Shown piece by piece: positions 1-11,400 of a stretch of 64,000 bases of DNA. The translations under genes and the position numbers were made by a program. Under the pieces are notes generated by a model. The model did no database searches and was not told the origin of the DNA. It saw only the letters and a program-made list of their open reading frames with translations. Each line of letters begins with the position of its first letter. Position 1 is the first letter of the stretch. Source of the DNA: Capricornis sumatraensis (Eukaryota > Chordata > Mammalia > Artiodactyla > Bovidae); the NCBI RefSeq assembly GCF_032405125.1, contig NW_027184617.1, forward strand, positions 6,386,001-6,450,000. The letters are read 5' to 3'.

Positions 1-432
1 GGAGACTCTAGAAGTACCCAAAGATCCATGTCAGCCCCTGAGAGGAATTCTCGGTTCCAGCCCTGACTCCACACAAGGTTTTTGGCCCCGGTATCGACGG
101 GAGAGGAATCCCGAGAGGCCCCCTAGCAACTCGCATGGGGACTGGCCTCTCCTGAGGCCACCAGGGCGGGTCCCTGAGGTCCCCGTCGTAACTCGAGAAC
201 ACCTGCCGCAACTCGAGAAAATCCAGGAAGTTCTCCCTTCCAGGCGAGATGAGGCCTATTTCCGATGAGGCGTTTGGAGACTAATGACACCTAAACTCTG
301 GAACTTCGAAAGGATCTTTCACACCCTTGCTGCAACTCAAGAAGTTCACCGACATACCCGTGTCCACTCGAGAGGAAGCACGATGGTCCCGCCCACATCC
401 CGAGGAGCCCCGTTTCCCCCTCGTAGCTCGAG
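1..432. repeat. Partial satellite monomer at the left window edge
   Basis: This is the 3' 432 bp of a unit, cut by the window edge. It aligns with 805-1236 of the next unit. It carries the variant GAGGCGTTTGGAGACT with AAACTCTGG near 270-301, shared with the stretches near 1878 and 4290. Near 349-412 it has a CATCCCGAGG variant that I find again only at about 5173-5236, six units away. Confidence 0.95.
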
Positions 433-437
433 ATGAG

Positions 438-471
438 GGATCCTTTCCCTGCTTTCAACGGGAAAGAATTC
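438..471 (+). other. Paired BamHI and EcoRI sites, about once per unit
   Basis: GGATCC (438-443) and GAATTC (466-471) lie 28 bp apart and repeat every ~804 bp in most units, which would give an ~0.8-kb restriction ladder. The BamHI site is lost in units with ATGAGGAATCC (starts 38137, 42142, 46136, 47744, 50960, 51764, 54979, 59802, 60606) or ATGAGCGATCC (35739, 37346, 39744, 50156, 53371, 58998). The EcoRI site is lost in units with GAAAGATTTCC (16492, 18904, 22119) or GTATTCC. Confidence 0.85.
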
Positions 472-646
472 CCGGCGTTCCCGTCGCATCTCAAGAGGAG
501 GCACTCTCAACAGGAAAGGCGAGAGGAACTCCATGGTCGTACCACCATTCCAAGAGTCCCCCAGATGTCTCAGTCCATTCCAGAGGAACCTCTTTGCCCT
601 GCACTGGCTCATCTTTCACGCCGAGGATCGAATCACACCACGGTGG

Positions 647-768
647 CACGTGGGACAACCCTGTGGGAAAGCCTCGAGGGAAAGCCTCGAGGGAAAACCA
701 CAGATCCTTTGATGCACGCGACGGGAAGCGTGACATTGCTGCTACAGCCTGGAAGGAAAGCGCACGTG
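647..768 (+). promoter_or_regulatory. Pair of CACGTG E-boxes in the monomer
   Basis: CACGTG occurs at 647-652 (in GGTGGCACGTGGGAC) and at 763-768 (in GCGCACGTGCATGC), 116 bp apart. Most units keep both. CACGTG is the class of E-box bound by USF or MYC/MAX-type bHLH proteins. I see no TATA box or other promoter element nearby, so a regulatory role is only a possibility. Confidence 0.25.
665..690 (+). repeat. 13-bp direct duplication inside the monomer
   Basis: GGGAAAGCCTCGA is present twice in tandem (665-677 and 678-690), followed by GGG. Most units have both copies. Eight units (starting at 5257, 28549, 31750, 33343, 37346, 41351, 43750 and 45345) have one copy, which accounts for their 789-791-bp lengths. 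The change is not a multiple of 3, so it shifts any reading frame through the unit. Confidence 0.9.
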
Positions 769-795
769 CATGCCCCCACTCGAGACGAGGCCTGA

Positions 796-808
796 CTCCC
801 CTGGGGAG
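796..808 (+). other. Short perfect dyad CTCCCC-T-GGGGAG
   Basis: This is a 6-bp inverted repeat around a single T, present in most units about 150 bp upstream of the TGGCCTC dyad. Variants such as CTCCCCTGGCGAG (D-type and related units, for example near 50520) or CTCCCATGGGGAG (C/G types) weaken or change it. Confidence 0.7.
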
Positions 809-946
809 ACTCCAGAAGTACCCAAAGATCCATGTCAGCCCCTGAGAGGAATCCTCGGTTCCGGCCCTGACTCCACACAAGGTTTTTGGCCCCGGTATCG
901 ACGGGAGAGGAATCCCGAGAGGCCCCCTAGCAACTCGCATGGGGAC

Positions 947-964
947 TGGCCTCTCCTGAGGCCA
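947..964 (+). other. Short perfect dyad (hairpin) recurring in most units
   Basis: TGGCCTC-TCCT-GAGGCCA forms a 7-bp inverted repeat with a 4-base loop. The same sequence lies at 143-160 and is kept in most units. Exceptions have TGGCCTTTCC or TGGCCGTTCC, for example near 5759 and 17813. Units near 26651 and 28258 have lost it. Confidence 0.75.
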
Positions 965-976
965 CCAGGGCGGCTC
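964..976 (+). promoter_or_regulatory. CTCF-like motif, most units
   Basis: CCACCAGGGCGGG, starting just inside the TGGCCTC dyad, is close to the core of the known vertebrate CTCF motif (CCACCAGGGGGCG-like), with two core mismatches. It recurs about every 804 bp. In units of 5257-8454 and some others it reads CCACCATGGCGGG. This is a resemblance seen by eye only; binding is not shown. Confidence 0.25.
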
Positions 977-996
977 CCTGAGGTCCCCGTCGTAAC

Positions 997-1237
997 TCGA
1001 GAACACCTGCCGCAACTCGAGAAAATCCAGGAAGTTCTCCCTTCCAGGCGAGATGAGGCCTATTTCCGATGAGGCGTCTGGAGACTAATGACACCTAACC
1101 TCTGGAACTTCGAAAGGGTCTTTCACACCCTTGCTGCAACTCAAGAAGTTCACCGACATACCCGTCTCCACTCGAGAGGAAGCACGATGGTCCCGCCCAC
1201 ATCCAGAGGAGCCCCGTTTCCCCCTGGTAGCTCGAGA
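997..1237 (+). repeat. 31-bp degenerate subrepeats (TCGAGA core)
   Basis: Seven intervals of 30-31 bp separate TCGAGA-like cores between 1017 and 1232. A further TCGAGA lies at 997, and TCGAGA/TCCAGA at 780/811 are again 31 bp apart. The same ladder recurs in every unit. Several cores keep the XhoI palindrome CTCGAG. The subrepeats are strongly diverged outside the core, so they are old compared with the 804-bp units. Confidence 0.85.
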
Positions 1238-2040
1238 TGAGGGATCCTTTCCCTGCTTTCAACGGGAAAGAATTCCCAGCGTTCCCGTCGCATCTCAAGA
1301 GGAGGCACTCTCAACAGGAAAGGCGAGAGGAACTCCATGGTCGTACCACCATTCCAAGAGTCCCCCAGATGTCTCAGTCCATTCCAGAGGAACCTCTTTG
1401 CCCTGCACTGGCTCATCTTTCACGCCGAGGATCGACTCACACCACGGTGGCACGTGGGACAGCCCTGTGGGAAAGCCTCGAGGGAAAGCCTCGAGGGAAA
1501 ACCACAGATCCTTTGATCCACGCGACGGGAAGCGTGACATTGCTGCTACAGCCTGGAAGGAAAGCACACGTGCATGCCCCCACTCGAGACGAGGCCTGAC
1601 TCCCCTGGGGAGACTCCAGAAGTACCCAAAGATCCATGTCAGCCCCTGAGAGGAATCCGCGGTTCCGGCGCTGACTCCACACAAGGTTTTTGGCCCCGGT
1701 ATCGACGGGAGAGGAATCCCGAGAGGCCCCCTAGCAACTCGCATGGGGACTGGCCTCTCCTGAGGCCACCAGGGCGGGTCCCTGAGGTCTCCGTCGTAAC
1801 TCGAGAACACCTGTCGCAACTCGAGAAAATCCAGGAAGTTCTCCCTTCCAGGCGAGAAGAATCCTATTTCCGATGAGGCGTTTGGAGACTAATGACACCT
1901 AAACTCTGGAACTTCGAAAGGGTCTTTCACACCCTTGCTGCGACTCAAGAAGTTCACCGCCATACCCGTCTCCACTCGAGAGGAAGCACGATGGTCCCGC
2001 CCACATCCAGAGGAGCCCCGTTTCCCCCTCGTAGCTCGAG
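1237..2040. repeat. Reference 804-bp monomer with 31-bp subrepeat ladder upstream of its start
   Basis: This is a typical full-length unit. The TCGAGA-like cores that lead into it start at 1017, 1048, 1079, 1110, 1141, 1172, 1202 and 1232. They read TCGAGA, GCGAGA, TGGAGA, TCGAAA, TCAAGA, TCGAGA, TCCAGA and TCGAGA, spaced 31, 31, 31, 31, 31, 30 and 30 bp. The ladder continues less regularly into the unit (TCAAGA at 1295, GCGAGA about 29 bp later). The monomer therefore seems to have arisen by amplification of a 31-bp ancestor, as known for the bovine 1.715 satellite family. It carries one BamHI and one EcoRI site near its start. Confidence 0.85.
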
Positions 2041-5000
2041 ATGAGGGATCCTTTCCCTGCTTTCAACGGGAAAGAATTCCCGGCGTTCCCGTCGCATCTC
2101 AAGAGGAGGCACTCTCAACAGGAAAGGCGAGAGGAACTCCATGGTCATACCACCATTCCAAGAGTCCCCCAGATGTCTCAGTCCATTCCAGAGGAACCTC
2201 TTTGCCCTGCACTGGCTCATCTTTCACGCCGAGGATCGAGTCACACCACGGTGGCACGTGGGACAGCCCTGTGGGAAATCCTCGAGGGAAAGCCTCGAGG
2301 AAAAATCACAGATCCTTTGATCCACGAGACGGGAAGCGTGACATTGCTGCTACAGCCTGGAAGGAAAGCGCACGTGCATGCCCCCACTCGAGACGAGGCC
2401 TGACTCCCCTGGGGAGACTCCAGAAGTACCCAAAGATCCATGTCAGCCCCTGAGAGGAATCCTCGGTTCCGGCCCTGACTCCACACAAGGTTTTTGTCCC
2501 CGGTATCGATGGGAGAGGAATCCCGAGAGGCCCCCTAGCAACTCGCATGGGGACTGGCCTCTCCTGAGGCCATCAGGGCGGGTCCCTGAGGTCCCCGTCG
2601 TAACTCGAGAACACCTGCCGCAACTCGAGAAAATCCAGGAAGTTCTCCCTTCCAGGCGAGATGAGGCCTATTTCCGATGAGGCGTCTGGAGACTAATGAC
2701 ACCTAACCTCTGGAACTTCGAAAGGGTCTTTCACACCCTTGCTGCAACTCAAGAAGTTCACCGCCATACCCGTCTCCACTCGAGAGGAAGCACGATGGTC
2801 CCGCCCACATCCAGAGGAGCCCCGTTTCCCCCTCGTAGCTCGAGATGAGGGATCCTTTCCCTGCTTTCAACGGGAAAGAATTCCCGGCGTTCCCGTCGCA
2901 TCTCAAGAGGAGGCACTCTCAACAAGAAAGGCGAGAGGAACTCCATTTTCGTACCATCATTCAAAGAGTCCCCCAGATGTCTCAGTCCATTCCAGAGCAA
3001 CTTCTTTGCCCTGCACTGGCTCATCTTTCACGCCGAGGATCGACTCACACCACGGTGGCACGTGGGACAGCCCTGTGGGAAAGCCTCGAGGGAAAGCCTC
3101 GAGGGAAAACCACAGATCCTTTGATCCAGGCCACGGGAAGCGTGACATTGCTGCTACAGCCTGGAAGGAAAGCGCACGTGCATGCCCCCACTCGAGACGA
3201 GGCCTGACTCCCCTGGGGAGACTGCAGAAGTACCCAAAGATCCATGTCAGCCCCTGAGAGGAATCCTCGGTTCCGGCCCTGACTCCACACAAGGTTTTTG
3301 GCCCCGGTATCGACGGGAGGGGAATCCCGAGAGGCCCCCTAGCAACTCGCATGGGGACTGGCCTCTCCTGAGGCCACCAGGGCGGGTCCCTGAGGTCCCC
3401 GTCGTAACTCGAGAACACCTGCTGCAACTCGAGAAAATCCATGAAGTTCTCCCTTCCAGGCGAGATTAGGCCTATTTCCGATGAGGCGTCTGGAGACTAA
3501 CGACACCTAACCTCTGGAACTTCGAAAGGGTCTTTCACACCCTTGCTGCAACTCAAGAAGTTCACCGCCATACCCGTGTCCACTCGAGAGGAAGCACGAT
3601 GGTCCCGCCCACATCCAGAGGAGCCCCGTTTCCCCCTCGTAGCTCGAGATGAGGGATCCTTTCCCTGCTTTCAACGGGAAAGAATTCCCGGCATTCCCGT
3701 CGCATCTCAAGAGGAGGCACTCTCAACAGGAAAGGCGAGAGGAACTCCATGGTCGTACCACCATTCCAAGAGTCCCCCAGATGTCTCAGTCCATTCCAGA
3801 GGAACCTCTTTGCCCTGCACTGGATCATCTTTCACGCCGAGGATCGACTCACACCACGGTGGCACGTGGGACAGCCCTGTGGGAAAGCCTCGAGGCAAAG
3901 CCTCGAGGGAAAACCACAGATCCTTTGATCCACGCGACGGGAAGCGTGACATTGCTGCTACAGCCTGGAAGGAAAGCGCACGTGCATGCCCCCACTCGAG
4001 ACGAGGCCTGACTCCCCTGAGGAGACTCCAGAAGTACCCAAAGATCCATGTCAGCCCCTGAGAGGAATCCTCGGTTCCGGCCCTGACTCCACACAAGGTT
4101 TTTGGCCCCGGTATCGACGGGAGAGGAATCCCGAGAGGCCCCCTAGCAACTCGCATGGGGACTGGCCTCTCCTGAGGCCACCAGGGCGGGTCCCTGAGGT
4201 CTCCGTCGTAACTCGAGAACACCTGTCGCAACTCGAGAAAATCCAGGAAGTTCTCCCTTCCAGGCGAGAAGAATCCTATTTCCGATGAGGCGTTTGGAGA
4301 CTAATGACACCTAAACTCTGGAACTTCGAAAGGGTCTTTCACACCCTTGCTGCAACTCAAGAAGTTCACCGCCATACCCGTCTCCAATCGCGAGGAAGCA
4401 CGATGGTCCCGCCCACATCCAGAGGAGCCCCGTTTCCCCCTCGTAGCTCGAGATGAGGGATCCTTTCCCTGCTTTCAACGGGAAAGAATTCCCGGCATTC
4501 CCGTCGCATCTCAAGAGGAGGCACTCTCAACAGGAAAGGCGAGATGAACTCCATGGTCGTACCACCATTCCAAGAGTCCCCCAGATGTCTCAGTCCATTC
4601 CAGAGGAACCTCTTTGCCCTGCGATGGCTCATCTTTCACACCGAGGATCGACTCACACCACGGTGGCACGTGGGACAGCCCTGTGGGAAAGCCTCGAGGG
4701 AAAGCCTCGAGGGAAAACAACAGATCCTTTAATCCACGCGACGTGAAGCGTGACATTGCTGCTACAGCCTGGAAGGAAAGCGCACGTGCATGCCCCCACT
4801 CGAGACGAGGCCTGACTACCCTCGGGAGACTCCAGAAGTACCCAAAGATCCATGTCAGCCCCTGAGAGGAATCCTCGGTTCTGGCCCTGACTCCACACAA
4901 GGTTTTTGGCCCCGGTATCGACGGGAGAGGAATCCCGAGAGGCCCCCTAGCAACTCGCATGGGGACTGGCCTCTCCTGAGGCCACCAGGGCGGGTCCCTG

Positions 5001-5256
5001 AGGTCCCCGTCGTAACTCGAGAACACCTGCCGCAACTCGAGAAAATCCAGGAAGTTCTCCCTTCCAGGCGAGATGAGGCCTATTTCCGATGAGGCGTCTG
5101 GAGACTAATGACACCTAACCTCTGGAACTTCGAAAGGGTCTTTCACACCCTTGCTGCAACTCAAGAAGTTCACCGACATACCCGTGTCCACTCGAGAGGA
5201 AGCACGATGGTCCCGCCCACATCCCGAGGAGCCCCGTTTCCCCCTCGTAGCTCGAG

Positions 5257-6046
5257 ATGAGGGATCCTTTCCCTGCTTTCAACGGGAAAGAATTCCCGGC
5301 GTTCCCGTCGCATCTCAAGAGGAGGCACTCTCAACAGGAAAGGCGAGAGGAACTCCATGGTCGTACCACCATTCCAAGAGTCCCCCAGATGTCTCAGTCC
5401 ATTCCAGAGGAACCTCTTTGCCCTGCACTGGCTCATCTTTCACGCCGAGGATCGACTCACACCACGGTGGCACGTGGGACAGCCCTGTGGGAAAGCCTCG
5501 AGGGAAAACCACAGATCCTTTGATCCACGCGACGGGAAGCGTGACATTGCTGCTACAGCCTGGAAGGAAAGCGCACGTGCATGCCCCCACTCGAGACGAG
5601 GCCTGACTCCCCTGGGGAGACTCCAGAAATACCCAAAGTTCCATGTCACCCCTGAGAGGAAACCTCGTTTCCGGCCCTGACTCCACACAAGGTTTTTGGC
5701 CCCGTTATCGACGGGAGAGGAATCCTGAGAGTCCCCCTAGCAACTCGCATGGGGACTGGCCTTTCCTGAGGCCACCATGGCGGGTCCCTGAGGTCCCCGT
5801 CGTAACTCCAGAACACCTGCCGCAACTCGAGAAAATCCAGGAAGTTCTCCCTTCCAGCCGAGATGAGGCCTATTTCCGATGAGGCGTCTGGAGACTAATG
5901 ACACCTAACCTCTGGAACTTCGAAAGGGTCTTTCACACCCTTGCTGCTACTCAAGAAGTTCACCGCCATACCCGTCTCCACTCGAGAGGAAGCACGATGG
6001 TCCCGCCCACATCTAGAGGAGCCCCGTTTCCTTCTCGTAGCTCGAG
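5257..6046. repeat. 790-bp monomer, single 13-bp motif
   Basis: This unit has one copy of GGGAAAGCCTCGA and CATGTCACCCCTG in place of CATGTCAGCCCCTG, giving 13 + 1 = 14 bp less than 804. It starts a run of shorter units (790, 803, 802 and 803 bp) up to 8454. Confidence 0.9.
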
Positions 6047-8454
6047 ATGAGGGATCCTTTCCCTGCTTTCAACGGGAAAGAATTCCCGGCGTTCCCGTCG
6101 CATCTCAAGAGGAGGCACTCTCAACAGGAAAGGCGAGAGGAACTCCATGGTCGTACCACCATTCCAAGAGTCCCCCAGATGTCTCAGTCCATTCCAGAGG
6201 AACCTCTTTGCCCTGCACTGGCTCATCTTTCACGCCGAGGATCGACTCACACCACTGTGGCACGTGGGACAGCCCTGTGGCAAAGCCTCGAGGGAAAGCC
6301 TCGAGGGAAAACCACAGATCCTTTGATCCACGCGACGGGAAGCGTGACATTGCTGCTACAGCCTGGAAGGAAAGCGCACGTGCATGCCCCCACTCGAGAC
6401 GAGGCCTGACTCCCCTGGGGAGACTCCAGAAATACCCAAAGTTCCATGTCACCCCTGAGAGGAAACCTCGGTTCCGGCCCTGACTCCACACAAGGTTTTT
6501 GGCCCCGGTATCGACGGGAGAGGAATCCTGAGAGGCCCCCTAGCAACTCGCATGGGGACTGGCCTTTCCTGAGGCCACCATGGCGGGTCCCTGAGGTCCC
6601 CGTCGTAACTCGAGAACACCTGCCGCAACTCGAGAAAATCCAGGAAGTTCTCCCTTCCAGGCGAGATGAGGCCTATTTCCAATGAGGCGTCTGGAGACTA
6701 ATGACACCTAACCTCTGGAACTTCGAAAGGGTCTTTCACACCCTTGCTGCAACTCAAGAAGTTCACCGCCATACCCGTCTCCACTCGAGAGGAAGCACGA
6801 TGGTCCCGCCCACATCCAGAGGAGCCCCGTTTCCCCCTCGTAGCTCGAGATGAGGGATCCTTTCCCTGCTTTCAACGGGAAAGAATTCCCGGCGTTCCAG
6901 TCGCATATCAAGAGGAGGCACTCTCAACAGAAAAGGCGATAGGAACTCCATGGTCGTACCACCATTCCAAGAGTCCCCCAGATGTCTCAGTCCATTCCAG
7001 AGGAACCTCTTTGCCTGCACTGGCTCATCTTTCACGCCGAGGATCGACTCACACCACTGTGGCACGTGGGAGAGCCCTGTGGCAAAGCCTCGAGGGAAAG
7101 CCTCGAGGGAAAACCACAGATCCTTTGATCCACGCGACGGGAAGCGTGACATTGCTGCTACAGCCTGGAAGGAAAGCGCACGTGCATGCCCCCACTCGAG
7201 ACGAGGCCTGACTCCCCAGGGGAGACTCCAGAAATACCCAAAGTTCCATGTCACCCCTGAGAGGAAACCTCGGTTCCGGCCCTGACCCCACACAAGGTTT
7301 TTGGCCCCGGTATCGACGGGAGAGGAATCCTGAGAGGCCCCCTAGCAACTCGCATGGGGACTGGCCTTTCCTGAGGCCACCATGGCGGGTCCCTGAGGTC
7401 CCCGTCGTAACTCGAGAACACCTGCCGCAACTCGAGAAAATCCAGGAAGTTCTCCCTTCCAGGCGAGATGAGACCTATTTCCAATCAGGCGTCTGGAAAC
7501 TAATGACACCTAACCTCTGGAACTTCGAAAGGGTCTTTCACACCCTTGCTGCAACTCAAGAAGTTCACCGCCATTCCCGTCTCCACTCGAGAGGAAGCAC
7601 GATGGTCCCGCCCACATCCAGAGGAGCCCCGTTTCCCTCTCGTAGCTCGAGATGAGGGATCCTTTCCCTGCTTTCAACGGGAAAGAATTCCCGGCGTTCC
7701 CGTCGCATCTCAAGAGGAAGCACTCTCATCAGAAAAGGCGATAGGAACTCCATGGTCGTACCACCATTCCAAGAGTCCCCCAGATGTCTCAGTCCATTCC
7801 AGAGGAACCTCTTTGCCTGCACTGGCTCATCTTTCACGCCGAGGATCGACTCACACTACGGTGGCACGTGGGACAGCCCTGTGGGAAAGCCTCGAGGGAA
7901 AGCCTCGAGGGAAAACCACAGATCCTTTGATCCACGCGACGGGAAGTGTGACATTGCTGCTACAGCCTGGAAGGAAAGCGCACGTGCATGCCTCCACTCG
8001 AAACGAGGCCTGACTCCCCTGGGGAGACTCCAGAAGTACCCAAAGATCCATGTCAGCCCCTGAGAGGAATCCCCGGTTCCGGCCCTGATTTCACACAAGG
8101 TTTTTGGCCCCGGTATCGACGGGAGAGGAATCCTGAGAGGCCCCCTAGCAACTCGCATGGGGACTGGCCTTTCCTGAGACCACCATGGCGGGTCCCTGAG
8201 GTCCCCGTCGTAACTCGAGCACACCTGCCGCAACTCGAGAAAATCCAGGAAGTTCTCCCTTCCAGGCGAGATGAGGCCTATTTCCGATGAGGCGTCTGGA
8301 GACTAATGACACCTAACCTCTGGAACTTCGAAAGGGTCTTTCACACCCTTGCTGCAACTCAAGAAGTTCACCACCATACCCGTCTCCACTCGAGAGGAAG
8401 CACGATGGTCCCGCCCACATCCAGAGGAGCCCCGTTTCCCCCTCGTAGCTCGAG
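5257..8454. repeat. Sub-block of four short units with shared variants
   Basis: Units starting at 5257, 6047, 6850 and 7652 are 790, 803, 802 and 803 bp. The first three share TTCCATGTCACCCCTGAG and GAGGAAACCTCG. All four have CCACCATGGCGGG in place of CCACCAGGGCGGG. The units at 6850 and 7652 have also lost one C in TTTGCCCTG. The unit starting at 9259 has the same CACCCCTG, GAAACCTCG and CCACCATGG variants, five units after 5257, and so belongs to the same subfamily. Confidence 0.75.
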
Positions 8455-11400
8455 ATGTGGGATCCTTTCCCTGCTTTCAACGGGAAAGAATTCCCGGCGT
8501 TCCCGTCGCATCTCAAGAGGAGGCACTCTCAACAGGAAAGGCGAGAGGAACTCCATGGTCGTACCACCATTCCAAGAGTCCCCCAGATGTCTCAGTCCAT
8601 TCCAGAGGAACCTCTTTGCCCTGCACTGGCTCATCTTTCACGCCGAGGATCGACTCACACCACGGTGGCAAGTGGGACAGCCCTGTGGGAAAGCCTCGAG
8701 GGAAAGCCTCGAGGGAAAACCACAGATCCTTTGATCCACGCGGAGGTAAGCGTGACATTGCTGCTACAGCCTGGAAGAAAAGCGCTCGTCCATGCCCCCA
8801 CTCGAAACGAGGCCTGACTCCAGTGGGGAGACTCCAGAAGTACCCAAAGATCCATGTCAGCCCCTGAGAGGAATCCTCGGTTCCGGCCCTGACTCCAAAC
8901 AAGGTTTTTTGCCCCGGTATCGACAGGAGTGGAATACTGAGAGGCCCCCTAGCAACTCGCATGGGGACTGGCCTCTCCTGAGGCCACCAGGGCGGGTCCC
9001 TGAGGTCCCCGTCGTAACTCGAGAACACCTGCCGCAACTCGAGAAAATCCAGGAAGTTCTCCCTTCCAGGCGAGATGAGGCCTATTTCCGATGAGGCGTC
9101 TGGAGACTAATGACACCTAACCTCTGGAACTTTGAAAGGGTCTTTCACACCCTTGCTGCTACTCAAGAAGTTCACCGCCATACCCGTCTCCACTCGAGAG
9201 GAAGCACGATGGTCCCGCCCACATCCAGAGGAGCCCCGTTTCCCCCTTGTAGCTCGAGATGAGGGATCCTTTCCCTGCTTTCAACGGGAAAGAATTCCCG
9301 GCGTTCCCGTCGCATCTCAAGAGGAGGCACTCTCAACAGGAAAGGCGAGAGGAAATCCATGGTCGTACCACAATTCCAAGAGTCCCCCAGATGTCTCAGT
9401 CCATTGGAGAGGAAGCTCTTTGCCCTGCACTGGCTCATCTTTCACGCCGAGGATCGACTCACACCACGGTGGCACGTGGGACAGCCCTGTGGGAAAGCCT
9501 CGATGGAAAGCCTCGAGGGAAAACCACAGATCCTTTGATCCACGCGACGGGAAGCGTGACATTGCTGCTACAGCCTGGAAGTAAAGCGCACGTGCATGCC
9601 CCCACTCGAGACGAGTCCTGACTCCCCTAGGGAGACTCCAGAAGTACCCAAAGATCCATGTCACCCCTGAGAGGAAACCTCGTTTCCGGCTCTGACTCCA
9701 CACAAGGTTTTTGGCCCCGGTATCGACGGGAGAGGAATCCTGAGAGGCCCCCTAGCAACTCGCATGGGGACTGGCCTTTCCTGGGGCCACCATGGCGGGT
9801 CCCTGAGGTCCCCGTCGTAACTCCAGAACACCTGCCGCAACTCGAGAAAATCCAGGAAGTTCTCCCTTCCAGGCGAGATGAGGCCTATTTCCGATGAGGC
9901 GTCTGGAGACTAATGACACCTAACCTCTGGAACTTCGAAAGGGTCTTTCACACCCTTGCTGCTACTCAAGAAGTTCACCGCCATACCCGTCTCCACTCGA
10001 GAGGAAGCACGATGGTCCCGTCCACATCCAGAGGAGCCCCGTTTCCCCCTCATAGCTCGAGATGAGGGATCCTTTCCCTGCTTTCAACGGGAAAGAATTC
10101 CCGGCGTTCCCGTCGCATCTCAAGAGGAGGCACTCTCAACAGGAAAGGCGAGAGGAACTCCATGGTCGTACCACCATTCCAAGAGTCCCCCAGATGTCTC
10201 AGTCCATTCCAGAGGAACCTCTTTGCCCTGCACTGGCTCATCTTTCACGCCGAGGATCGACTCACACCACTGTGGCACGTGGGACAGCCCTGTGGCAAAG
10301 CCTCGAGGGAAATCCTCGAGGGAAAACCACAGATCCTTTGATCCACGCGGAGGTAAGCGTGACATTGCTGCTACAGCCTGGAAGAAAAGCGCTCGTGCAT
10401 GCCCCCACTCGAAACGAGGCCTGACTCCAGTGGGGAGACTCCAGAAGTACCCAAAGATCCATGTCAGCCCCTGAGAGGAATCCTCGGTTCCGGCCCTGAC
10501 TCCACACAAGGTTTTTGGCCCCTGTATCGACGGGAGAGGAATCCCGAGAGGCCCCCTAGCAACTCGCATGGGGACTGGCCGTTCCTGAGGCCACCAGGGC
10601 GGGTCCCTGAGGTCCCCGTCGTAACTCGAGAACACCTGCCGCATCTCGAGAAAATCCAGGAAGTTCTCCCTTCCAGGCGAGATGAAGCCTATTTCCGATG
10701 AGGCGTCTGGAGACTAATGACACCTAACCTCTGGAACTTCGAAAGGGTCTTTCACACCCTTGCTGCAACTCAAGAAGTTCACCGCCATACCCGTCTCCAC
10801 TGGAGAGGAAGCACGATGGTCCCGCCCATATCCAGAGGAGCCCCGTTTCCCCCTCGTAGCTCGAGATGAGGGATCCTTTCCCTGCTTTCAACGGGAAAGA
10901 ATTCCCGGCATTCCCGTCGCATCTCAAGAGGAGGCACTCTCAACAGGAAAGGCGAGAGGAACTCCATGGTCGTACCACCATTCCAAGAGTCCCCCAGATG
11001 TCTCAGTCCATTCCAGAGGAACCTCTCTGCCCTGCACTGGCTCATTTTTCATGCCGAGGATCGACTCACACCACGGTGGCACGTGGGACAACCCTGTGGG
11101 AAAGCCTCGAGGGAAAGCCTCGAGGGAAAACCACAGATCCTTTGATCCACGCGACGGGAAGCGTGACATTGCTGCTACAGCCTGGAAGGAAAGCACACGT
11201 GAATGCCCCCACTCGAGACGAGGCCTGACTCCCCTGGGGAGACTCCAGAAGTACCCAAAGATCCATGTCAGCCCCTTAGAGGAATCCTCGGTTCGGGCCC
11301 TGACTCCACACAAGGTTCTTGGCCCCGGTATGAACGGGAGAGGAATCCCGAGAGGCCCCCTAGCAACTCGCATGGGGACTGGCCTCTCCTGAGGCCACCA

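Larger units (their letters stand above)
1..5256. repeat. Regular 804-bp block with trimer-like relationships
   Basis: Six consecutive full units (433-5256) are all exactly 804 bp. The 3' parts of the units starting at 1237 and 3649 share a string of private variants: GAGGTCTCCGTCG, CTGTCGCAACTC and GGCGAGAAGAATCCTA. These lie at about 1786-1870 and 4198-4282, which is 2412 bp or three units apart. The left partial unit and the unit starting at 4453 (its part near 5173) share other private variants at a spacing of 4824 bp (six units). This suggests an old trimer or hexamer organisation, now blurred. Confidence 0.6.

Noticed and set aside
327..845. Recurring 172-codon plus-strand open frame, present in most units, as a protein-coding gene
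   Set aside because: It repeats every 804 bp together with overlapping long frames on both strands, has no start context or known domain, and is broken or fused by 13-bp and 1-bp indels that are not multiples of three. It fits a GC-rich, stop-poor satellite.
1161..1176. CENP-B box-like CCCGTCTCCACTCGA
   Set aside because: The CENP-B core on the reverse strand needs CCCG-NN-T-NNNN-CGAA. Here the spacing is one base too long and the last base of the half-site differs. I found no site with the correct spacing by eye.
5772..5790. GCCACCATGGCGGG as a strong Kozak start codon
   Set aside because: The frame after this ATG ends after four codons (GCG GGT CCC TGA). It is the CCACCAGGGCGGG motif with one G to T change.
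10760..11392. 210-codon open frame as a longer gene variant
   Set aside because: It is the common 172-codon frame extended because one TGA (CCCCTGAGAGG) is changed to TTA at about 11276. This is a chance stop loss in one unit.
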